NCBI GenBank assembly: GCA_947450865.1
Contig: CANFWR010000010.1
Coordinates: 1-36,899, forward strand
Direction of reading: 5' to 3'
From: Cytophagaceae bacterium
GTDB taxonomy: Bacteria > Bacteroidota > Bacteroidia > Cytophagales > Spirosomataceae
Length of the DNA: 36,899 nt
The notes under the pieces are model-generated. The model was not told the origin of the DNA. It ran no database searches and saw only the letters and a list, made by a program, of their open reading frames with translations. Positions 1-7,387 of this stretch are shown in pieces. The translations under genes were made by a program, and so were the position numbers. Position 1 is the first letter of the stretch, and each line of letters opens with the position of its first letter.

Positions 1-2
1 AT

Positions 3-80
3 GTATCCCCGTAGGGGATTCCATCTTTATTCTTTGTGCTTTATTCTTTGTGCTCTCTACTGCCCACTGTCCACTGTTAA
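3..80 (+). repeat. Dispersed palindrome-plus-heptamer repeat, copy 1
   Basis: Positions 3-40 match 34533-34570 at 37 of 38 bases. The element starts with a palindromic head (ATCCCC-GTA-GGGGAT). From position 25 it continues as eight consecutive 7-bp units that all begin with CT: CTTTATT, CTTTGTG, CTTTATT, CTTTGTG, CTCTCTA, CTGCCCA, CTGTCCA, CTGTTAA. The last unit contains the stop codon of the minus-strand PorP/SprF gene. The element may begin before the window. No transposase or known REP family is recognised; function unknown. Confidence 0.75.
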
Positions 81-1096
81 AACTTCGGACAAGCGAAGCT
101 TTGGCGGTAGCGTTGGAAGGATTTTCTTTGGCCAAAATCCCAGTTTAACACATAGGAGAAACTCAATTCGTGCGCACCGCCGGAACCTGCGCCTAAGCCT
201 GAAACCGTAAAATCATAGGAATAACCAAACGAGTACCGATTGTTTTGAATGCCGATGAGTCCGATGAGGGATTCTCGATTGGCTGTGGTAGATTCAGAGG
301 TGTTTTTATTCAAAGGTAATCCGCGGTACCAGAATCCGATGACTAAGGGGTTTAATTGTAGGTAGGTGCCTAGGTCTAATTGGCTAAAGGCGCCTTGGTT
401 TTTAACGTAAAGTGCTGGCTTGAGGCTTGTGCCCTCTGAAATCGGTAGGCTTACTCCTGCCATAAGGGCGTATTTGGGAGCGATTAAATCATCACTCGAT
501 CGAATAAGGGATTGATTAGGTCGATTCAAGTGATGTACTGATGCGCCCAGCCAATAATTTGAGTGATTCACCAATAAACCAGCTGAAATATCCACATAGC
601 TCACACGATTCACGAAGGAAACTGCGGTGGGATCAAACGTATTTCCTAGCGTACCATTTACTAAAAATGACCCCAGTTGATCGCCATAGGTTAAATGGCT
701 ATAATCTAAACTACGAAATACGCCTGAACCTTGTATTCCCATAGAAAGTAAGGTTTTCTCATTCAAATTTGCGTGGTAAGCATACTGTAGACTTAATGCG
801 GTCGTTTGAAGACTTGAAAATTGCTTATCTGAAGAGAATATTAGTCCTAGGCCACTGTTTATTTTTCCCAAACTAAGCTCTAGAGCCGCGGCTGAATATT
901 GATAATTGGCTGATTGGTTCGGCCATTGGTTGCGATGGGTGAAGTAGACTTTGTTTTGATCCTGTAAACCAGCGAAGGCGGGGGAATTAAGTAAGGGGTT
1001 GGCTAGGTTTTGGGATAATTGTGGATCTTGCGCTGAGAGCGAAAAAGCATTCAGTGACAAAATGAAATAGAAAAAAATGGATAAACGAGTCCACAT
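77..1096 (-). CDS. PorP/SprF family type IX secretion outer-membrane protein
   Basis: This 339-residue protein has a Sec signal peptide (about residues 1-23, ending in LSAQ). The N-terminal signature DPQLSQNLANPLLNSPAFAG follows directly; it is typical of the PorP/SprF family. The rest alternates short beta strands and turns, as expected for an outer-membrane beta-barrel. Family members such as Flavobacterium SprF help secrete or anchor particular T9SS type B cargo at the cell surface. The divergent neighbour carries exactly such a type B sorting domain, so the two are probably a cognate pair (inference). It is one of usually several paralogs per genome, so the porP or sprF name is not assigned. 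Its stop codon lies inside the heptamer tail of the repeat at 3-80. Confidence 0.9.
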   Translation of the reverse strand: MWTRLSIFFYFILSLNAFSLSAQDPQLSQNLANPLLNSPAFAGLQDQNKVYFTHRNQWPNQSANYQYSAAALELSLGKINSGLGLIFSSDKQFSSLQTTALSLQYAYHANLNEKTLLSMGIQGSGVFRSLDYSHLTYGDQLGSFLVNGTLGNTFDPTAVSFVNRVSYVDISAGLLVNHSNYWLGASVHHLNRPNQSLIRSSDDLIAPKYALMAGVSLPISEGTSLKPALYVKNQGAFSQLDLGTYLQLNPLVIGFWYRGLPLNKNTSESTTANRESLIGLIGIQNNRYSFGYSYDFTVSGLGAGSGGAHELSFSYVLNWDFGQRKSFQRYRQSFACPKF

Positions 1097-1167
1097 AGCT
1101 CAGCAATTTACATTCATGCAACGCAATAACCAATTTATTGACTTATTTTGTGGGTAATTCCAATACC

Positions 1168-3921
1168 ATGTACCGGATCTTGTTTTTTCTTTTTGTTTCT
1201 CTTTCAGCAGTCGCTCAAGTTCCCAAAACGATTGAGGTAAGAAACAATTGTATCAACCAGTGCAATAATTGTACGGATGCCCCTGCCGGGACGGTATTTG
1301 AGATTCGCGATGTTTTTCCGGCGAATGCGACCTATTTGTGGGATTTTGGAGAGGCGGGTGCGACCTCCAACGCAAGAACAGGGGTCTATCAATATTGCAA
1401 TCCTGGGGTGAAGAAAGTGTCTTTACAAGTGACCTCCGGTGGCGTGACCACGGTTTATGGCCCTCAGGATGTGAAAATAGGGGCATTGCCTGATTTTATT
1501 TTGGGTAAAGATGCGAAGGATACTACCTTGATGATTTGCAAGGGCGATCCGGTGGTGCTAAATGCCTTTGGTTCGGTTTCTAAACCGGCCTTTCCGGTGG
1601 GTGTTTCCTGGTTTCCGAAAGGTCAGACGACGGACACTATTAGAGTTTCTGAATCAGGATGTTATTCTGTGGTGGTAACTGATTTAGCATCTGGTTGTGC
1701 AGCAGAGGCTAAAATGGAGGTGAAGATTTGCGGGGAAAAGCCGAAGGCAGGAGGAGAGGATGGCTGGAATTTTGGCACAAACGTTTCCTTGAAATTTACG
1801 GGTGGATCTTCCACTCCTTCAGCAGCTAGAGGTCCCATGAGAACTCCGGAGGGTGTGGCTAAAATGACAGACGAGAATAATGATTTGATTTTTTATACCA
1901 ATGGTTCCAGGGTCTATGCGAAGGATAATTCCTTAGTCGCGCAAGGATTAAATGGGGATACAACCCAGATTCAAGGGGTCGCTATTCTACCCAAAACGAC
2001 TTGCAAGGGCTGCCAAGCAGAATATTACATTTTTACCATGCGCAAGAATGCCGCTGGACAAAATCAGGTGTATTACAGTATTTATGATCGGAAACTGAAT
2101 GGGGGAAAGGGCGGAGTCTCCATTAAAAATCAATTTCTGAGTCCAGCTCCTTCAGCAGAGCGATTGGGTATCGCGGTAGGTGGCGGGGATTATTATTGGC
2201 TACAAACCCAAGATGTCGATTCCACGATCTTGCGAACGTATAAAGTGTCCAAATCGGGCATTTCTGCCTCTATCGAATCGAGTGCAAAGACTCCTGTAAA
2301 GGGACCAACAGCATCCTCCCATTTTTCTCGGGATGGCAAAGTGTTAGCCATCGCCTACGTCAGTCCTCCATCGAATCAAGTAGATATCTATGATTTCGAT
2401 GTGGCAACTGGAAAAACCACCTTTAGGTATCGGATATCGCTTGCGAATAGTCCTTATGGGGTGGAGTTTTCGGCTGATGGAAAAATAGTATATGCCTCAA
2501 CGAATGTGGGTCCTAATGCCCAGATTTGGCAATATTCCATTGCTTCGAAAGATTCGAGTGCCATGCAAAAGTCGAAGAGTCTCTTGTGGTCTGGTCTAGG
2601 GAAAATAGGGGCTCTTCAGGGAGATCCTTCCAGTGGTTCGATTGTTTATGCGGCCTTTCAGGGGAGTTCGAGTTTAGGAAAAATTGTGAATCCGGACATT
2701 TCGCTAAAGGACTCAACGCGAACAGTTAGAGCGTCTTTTGTTCGAAATGGCTTGAATCTGGCAGCTGGAACTACGAGTGGTTTGGGATTACCATTATCCA
2801 TTGTATTGACACCAAAGCCTTCTTCTACGCCTAGTATTCAACAGAGTTGCGATGGGACGACCTATCATTTCAAAGTGAGTCAAGATCTGTGCGACCCGAT
2901 TAAGAATGACCGCTTGGATTGGAAAATTTACCGTAGCACCTTAGATCCTACGCGGAATGCAGATGGTTTATTGGTGCCTTTGAATCCTTCAGGAACGTTG
3001 TTGTATTCGTATACGGGAACTGAGATGACCTATGATTTTAAGCAAGCGGGGGATTATGTGGTTACGGTGGCTATTAGTAATTCGTGTTTGACGAATTATA
3101 TGTTGGACGCATCTGCTTACCATGTGGAGTTATTGGATCCTTTTGTTTTGCCTGCTTCGTATACCTTAATCTGCAAAGAAAATGCGTTGATAGGGCCTAC
3201 TTCGGTTCCTCCAGTGGCTTCTTTTACTTATACCTGGAGTACGGGAGAGTCGTCTCGTTTTATCACTGTGCCCAAGCCGAGCGGAAATTACACCTTAGAA
3301 ATTAAGGAGGATGCCTCTGGTTGCTCCATTAAAAAGGGAACTCAGGTGAATTTTACGACGAATCCTTTAGCAGTGAAAAAGGCCGATGGGATTATTTGTA
3401 ATGATAAACCACTACAGCCTTATTTAGTATCTTTAGTGCCTTCTCCTTCGAATTTGCAGGTTTCTTGGCAAGCTAATCCGGGAATTGTCTCGGGTTGGAA
3501 TTCGAAAGATCTACAGATTAATCGTAGTGGACTTTACTCGTTTACCTTGCGGGATAGCGATGGCTGTGAGCTAAAAGATAGTGTGAAAATTGAAGATAAG
3601 TGTGATGCGGTGTTGGTCGCTCCTACGGTATTTACCCCTAACGGGGATGGGCATAACGATGTATTTGAGCCGTCCTACAACTGGAATGAACTGAATTCGA
3701 CGTATCCAAAGTCGAGAACAAAAGTACTTTCCTTAGAGATTTACAACCGATGGGGGGAACAATTATATAGCACGAAAGGGCCTACATTTACCTGGGATGG
3801 ATCGTATAATGGGGCCAAAGTCCCTCAAGAAACCTATGCCTATATCATTCGTTACCAAGCGATCGATTATCCGGAAAAAGGAGTGCAAGAAAAACGGGGT
3901 GCGGTCGTGGTCGTGTATTAA
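1168..3921 (+). CDS. Large T9SS type B surface protein (gliding motility-associated C-terminal domain)
   Basis: The ORF track begins at a TTG; the ATG at 1168 (MYRILFFLFVSLSAVAQ) opens directly onto a signal peptide and is preferred, giving 917 residues. Order of parts: signal peptide; a PKD-like domain (YLWDFGEAGA, about 20-110); a second Ig-like segment with paired cysteines; a long central region (about 200-590) that reads like a beta-propeller with recurrent strand pairs; two more Ig/PKD-like segments; and a C-terminal domain starting APTVFTPNGDGHNDVFEP and containing LEIYNRWGEQLY. That last domain is the CHU_C / type B T9SS sorting signal. The protein is therefore exported across the outer membrane and held at the surface, perhaps in adhesion or gliding; its ligand is unknown. 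It diverges from the PorP/SprF gene, and its stop overlaps that of the purF-like gene by four bases. Confidence 0.88.
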   Translation: MYRILFFLFVSLSAVAQVPKTIEVRNNCINQCNNCTDAPAGTVFEIRDVFPANATYLWDFGEAGATSNARTGVYQYCNPGVKKVSLQVTSGGVTTVYGPQDVKIGALPDFILGKDAKDTTLMICKGDPVVLNAFGSVSKPAFPVGVSWFPKGQTTDTIRVSESGCYSVVVTDLASGCAAEAKMEVKICGEKPKAGGEDGWNFGTNVSLKFTGGSSTPSAARGPMRTPEGVAKMTDENNDLIFYTNGSRVYAKDNSLVAQGLNGDTTQIQGVAILPKTTCKGCQAEYYIFTMRKNAAGQNQVYYSIYDRKLNGGKGGVSIKNQFLSPAPSAERLGIAVGGGDYYWLQTQDVDSTILRTYKVSKSGISASIESSAKTPVKGPTASSHFSRDGKVLAIAYVSPPSNQVDIYDFDVATGKTTFRYRISLANSPYGVEFSADGKIVYASTNVGPNAQIWQYSIASKDSSAMQKSKSLLWSGLGKIGALQGDPSSGSIVYAAFQGSSSLGKIVNPDISLKDSTRTVRASFVRNGLNLAAGTTSGLGLPLSIVLTPKPSSTPSIQQSCDGTTYHFKVSQDLCDPIKNDRLDWKIYRSTLDPTRNADGLLVPLNPSGTLLYSYTGTEMTYDFKQAGDYVVTVAISNSCLTNYMLDASAYHVELLDPFVLPASYTLICKENALIGPTSVPPVASFTYTWSTGESSRFITVPKPSGNYTLEIKEDASGCSIKKGTQVNFTTNPLAVKKADGIICNDKPLQPYLVSLVPSPSNLQVSWQANPGIVSGWNSKDLQINRSGLYSFTLRDSDGCELKDSVKIEDKCDAVLVAPTVFTPNGDGHNDVFEPSYNWNELNSTYPKSRTKVLSLEIYNRWGEQLYSTKGPTFTWDGSYNGAKVPQETYAYIIRYQAIDYPEKGVQEKRGAVVVVY

Positions 3922-5834
3922 TACGCGCGAACCTCGATACCTTTCATAAAATTCACAAAGGCTTTATTCACTACTTGGTTACCGCCCGGTGTAGGGAAGT
4001 TTCCGGTGAAATACCAATCGCCTAAGTGATCCGGGCAGGCTTTATTCAAGTTTTCTACCGTTTGGTAAACGATCGAAAGTTCTGCTTTTAGGCCTTTTGG
4101 ACGCACAATTTCTGCGATTTTATTCGAGATTTCTTCGTCTGTGAACGGAGCATAAATCGCTTTGACGAAGTTTTCTTCCGCTGCAGTTCCATTTTCTAGG
4201 GCGTTCAAGCAACGTAAATTCACTTCGTCTAAGATGTTCTCTAAGCCGCGTTCTTGCAAAAGAGCTAAAGCAGCACGGAAAGCAACGAATTCCTTCATTT
4301 TCGACATATCGATACCGTAGCAATCTGGGTAGCGAATTTGTGGAGCAGAAGAAACGATAACGATTTTCTTAGGGGATAATTTATCCAATAATTTCAGGAT
4401 ACTTTTCTCTAGAGTGGTTCCGCGAACGATGGAATCATCGATAATCACGACAGAATCCACATCCTTATTAATTACCTCATAGGTTGTATCGTATACGTGT
4501 GCGACCATGTCGTCACGTTGATCATCTGAAGTGATGAATGTACGCACTTTCACGTCCTTGGAGATTAGTTTTTCGACGCGGGGACGGAATGTTAAGAGCT
4601 CTTCTAATTCTTCTTCGAAAAGGATGCCATCCATGATGGCTTTTTTTCTTTCTTTTGCCAAATGGTCTTCTAAACCATCAATCATTCCCAAGAAAGCCGT
4701 TTCAGCTGTGTTCGGAATATAGGAGAATACAGTATTTTTTAAGTCGTGATTGACTTCACTCAAAATTTGAGGAATCAATAACTGCCCTAATTTCTTGCGC
4801 TCGTGGTAAATATCTGGATCGGATCCGCGAGAGAAATAAATGCGTTCGAATGAACACGATTTTTGCTCCAAACGGTCGATGAATGGCACTTCTTTTACGT
4901 TTCCTTCGATATCGATGATCAGGGCGTGTCCCGGAGTAATCTCCTTGATTTGATCGTAGGCGCAGTTGAAGGATGTTTTAATCGCTTGTTTTTCCGAAGC
5001 CACCACCGCTACTTCCTCATCTACATAATAGTAGGCTGGTCGAATTCCCGCAGGGTCCCGCGCCACGAAGGAGGCTCCGTATCCGGTCATTCCTACCATC
5101 GCATATCCACCATCAAAATCTTTGCAAGAACGCTCTAAAACGCGTTTCAAGTCAATTTCTTGGGCAATTATGTCAGATAATTCTGGGTTCTCGTATTGGT
5201 CTTTGTATTTGCCAAATTGGCGTTGATTCTCTTCATCTAAAAAGTGACCGATCTTTTCCATCACGGTAACCGTATCCACTTTCTCTTTCGGGTGTTGACC
5301 TAGGGAAACTAATTTATCGAATAAATCGTCCACATTCGTCATATTGAAATTCCCCGCCATCACTAGGTTACGGCTTCTCCAGTTGTTTTGACGCAACATC
5401 GGGTGGCAGTTTTCGATCTCGTTTTGGCCATGTGTACCGTAGCGCAAGTGGCCTAAAAGTACTTCACCCGTGAAAGCGACATTTTCTTGCCACCAGTCTG
5501 CGTCGTGAACCGCATCAATGCCAGTTTCCTTTGAGACTTGTTTGGCTAACTTATTTGCTTTCGCGAATTTTTTATTGATTTTTCCAAAAATATCTGCCAC
5601 TGCTTGCGGCTCTACCGAACGGTATCTGGAAATGTAACGGTGCCCTGGTTTTACGTTGATTTTGATGTTTGCCACCCCGGCTCCATCTTGTCCTCTGTTG
5701 ACTTGTTTCTCCATCATCAGATAAAGTTTGCTCAGTCCGTAAGTAGGTGTTTTGTAGGTGTCTAAGTAGTACTGAAAAGGCTTTCGTAGGCGGATGAGGG
5801 CAATTCCGCATTCGTGCTTAATAGAATCAGACAT
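3918..5834 (-). CDS. purF: Amidophosphoribosyltransferase (PurF family, long form)
   Basis: PurF catalyses the first step of purine synthesis: glutamine-derived ammonia displaces pyrophosphate from PRPP to give phosphoribosylamine. At 638 residues this protein is well above the usual length of about 470-500. The catalytic N-terminal nucleophile is Cys9 (KHE-CGIAL), which implies removal of an eight-residue propeptide. HLRYGTHGQNEIENCHP and GNFNMTN correspond to the class II glutaminase substrate motifs. The C-terminal phosphoribosyltransferase half has the PRPP loop VVIIDDSIVRGTT and YGIDMSKMKEFVAF. The extra length includes a lysine-rich insertion around residues 75-110. Bacteroidota often carry such a long form, sometimes beside a canonical PurF elsewhere, so its exact role could differ. 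A likely promoter lies at 5865-5893. Confidence 0.8.
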   Translation of the reverse strand: MSDSIKHECGIALIRLRKPFQYYLDTYKTPTYGLSKLYLMMEKQVNRGQDGAGVANIKINVKPGHRYISRYRSVEPQAVADIFGKINKKFAKANKLAKQVSKETGIDAVHDADWWQENVAFTGEVLLGHLRYGTHGQNEIENCHPMLRQNNWRSRNLVMAGNFNMTNVDDLFDKLVSLGQHPKEKVDTVTVMEKIGHFLDEENQRQFGKYKDQYENPELSDIIAQEIDLKRVLERSCKDFDGGYAMVGMTGYGASFVARDPAGIRPAYYYVDEEVAVVASEKQAIKTSFNCAYDQIKEITPGHALIIDIEGNVKEVPFIDRLEQKSCSFERIYFSRGSDPDIYHERKKLGQLLIPQILSEVNHDLKNTVFSYIPNTAETAFLGMIDGLEDHLAKERKKAIMDGILFEEELEELLTFRPRVEKLISKDVKVRTFITSDDQRDDMVAHVYDTTYEVINKDVDSVVIIDDSIVRGTTLEKSILKLLDKLSPKKIVIVSSAPQIRYPDCYGIDMSKMKEFVAFRAALALLQERGLENILDEVNLRCLNALENGTAAEENFVKAIYAPFTDEEISNKIAEIVRPKGLKAELSIVYQTVENLNKACPDHLGDWYFTGNFPTPGGNQVVNKAFVNFMKGIEVRAY

Positions 5835-5864
5835 GGAAACGTGGGGCTATTTTTAAATCAAGCC

Positions 5865-5893
5865 CAAAATTAGCCAAAATAAATGACCAACAA
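5865..5893 (-). promoter_or_regulatory. Predicted Bacteroidota-type promoter of the purF-like gene
   Basis: On the minus strand, TTG (5891-5893), an 18-bp spacer and TAATTTTG (5865-5872) match the Bacteroidota -33/-7 pattern. The transcript would start roughly 25 nt before the ATG at 5834. Confidence 0.5.
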
Positions 5894-5918
5894 GCTGATT
5901 TTTTTATTTTTTTATCGA

Positions 5919-7379
5919 CTATTTCCAAAGGTTTGTCAAGACCGCTGGGAATAAGATAGATGCGATTAAAATCGCGGTTAAAAATCCGTAAGAGTAGATT
6001 TCAAGGGAAGTCAACTCTTTCCACAAATCCGATTTTTCGGTCGATTTTTTGAAATACAATTGGAACGGAATTTTCAAATAATAAAAGAGTGAAATGGCCG
6101 TCACTAAAATGGCTACAAGGAGTAAAACCAGCAGACCTATAGAGGTCGTCATTTCATAATTTGACCACAATAAACTGAAGTAGGTGATTTTTGCAATAAA
6201 GGTTCCGGCAGGAGGTAAACCTACTAAAGCGATAAGTCCAGTTAGTAAGAAAAAGGCAGGCAAGGGTTTCTCAGCCCCCAGCCCAGCAAAAGACTTCACA
6301 TCGCCCGCACCTACTTCGTCGATCAGATAAAAAACCAATAAGCTGGCGATGCTATACAAGAAACCGTAAAATAAAATCGCATCTAACGCTTGCATGGGTT
6401 GAAAGAACCAAGCCATCGCTAAGAAACCGCCATGCGCGATGCTGGAATAGGCGAGGAGACGTTTGGTTTTGTTTTGGCCTAAAGCGCCTAGATTCCCCAC
6501 CAATAAAGTCAAAATAGCTAACACGGCTAATTCATTCACAAAAGAAACTGGCAAAGAAGGTAATAAACGCACGCCCACAAAGGCTATCGCTACCTTAGGC
6601 GCGGTCGAAATCCAGGTCATCCAGGCAGCTGGTAAATTCTCCATGACGTCTGGATTCCAGGGATGAAAGGGCGCCCAAGACATCTTGAACAACAATCCCA
6701 CAGCAAAAAGGCCTAAAGCAAAACCACGTAAATAGGGATCCGCTACCGAAATACCTCGCGAGAAATCCACACTCGTAAAATCCAAGGTACCTGTTAGGCC
6801 ATATAAAAGTGAAATTCCGTAGATAAACAGCGCTGAAGACCCTAAACCGAATAAAACATAAGGTAAACTAGCCCGGGATGACTCTTTTCGAAGACTCACT
6901 AACACATAAGTCCCCATCGACATAAACTCTATTGACAAGAATAAACTGAGAGCATTTGAACTTAGGCTGCTCAATAAGGCACCCAATAAAATGGAAAGGA
7001 AACCGGTCAGTTCTTCGAAGGTGAGGGATTTTTTGTGGATTTGGTTCATTAAAATGAGCAAAAATCCGATCCCTAAAATCAACGTATTGATCGCATTTGA
7101 TCCTAAATTCGCTTCAAACAAGCCAGAGGCAAACGAGCCGGTTAAACCTAGTTCAGAACGTTGAAAACTGAGGGATAAGGCTAATAAAAGGGGTATTTGG
7201 CAAGTGAAATAGCGCCATGAAGTGCTAAATCTCTCCGTTTTGCCATGTAAAAATAATTCAATCAACAGACTAAATAAGATCGTTCCAGCGATAATCAACT
7301 CAGGGATCGCCAGGTGTAATCCTGCCGTGATGGACTGGATTCTTTCTGCGAGCTGAGTGATGTTTGCGAAGGAAGACAT
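5919..7379 (-). CDS. nuoN: NADH-quinone oxidoreductase subunit N
   Basis: This 486-residue, strongly hydrophobic protein has about 14 predicted membrane helices, as expected for NuoN, one of the three antiporter-like, proton-pumping subunits in the membrane arm of respiratory complex I. Supporting segments are the N-terminal LAIPELIIAGTILFSLLIEL, SLFLSIEFMSMGTYVLVSL, FKMSWAPFHPWNPDVMENLP (the conserved K-x-PFHxWxPD region of this family) and LIALVGLPPAGTFIAK. It starts 8 bp after the uvrA stop, so the two are probably cotranscribed. No other nuo gene is in the window, which is unusual because nuoN is normally last in a nuoA-N operon. NuoL, NuoM and Mrp subunits are related, but length and motifs favour NuoN. 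Confidence 0.92.
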   Translation of the reverse strand: MSSFANITQLAERIQSITAGLHLAIPELIIAGTILFSLLIELFLHGKTERFSTSWRYFTCQIPLLLALSLSFQRSELGLTGSFASGLFEANLGSNAINTLILGIGFLLILMNQIHKKSLTFEELTGFLSILLGALLSSLSSNALSLFLSIEFMSMGTYVLVSLRKESSRASLPYVLFGLGSSALFIYGISLLYGLTGTLDFTSVDFSRGISVADPYLRGFALGLFAVGLLFKMSWAPFHPWNPDVMENLPAAWMTWISTAPKVAIAFVGVRLLPSLPVSFVNELAVLAILTLLVGNLGALGQNKTKRLLAYSSIAHGGFLAMAWFFQPMQALDAILFYGFLYSIASLLVFYLIDEVGAGDVKSFAGLGAEKPLPAFFLLTGLIALVGLPPAGTFIAKITYFSLLWSNYEMTTSIGLLVLLLVAILVTAISLFYYLKIPFQLYFKKSTEKSDLWKELTSLEIYSYGFLTAILIASILFPAVLTNLWK

Positions 7380-7387
7380 GGCTAAAA

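Noticed and set aside
3-80. Heptamer array as a CRISPR or plain microsatellite
   Set aside because: There are no spacers or cas genes, and units vary in a constrained way behind a conserved palindromic head, so neither label fits.
1-210. 69-codon plus-strand ORF at the left edge
   Set aside because: It is made of the heptamer repeat plus antisense of the PorP/SprF gene; its protein has no family resemblance.
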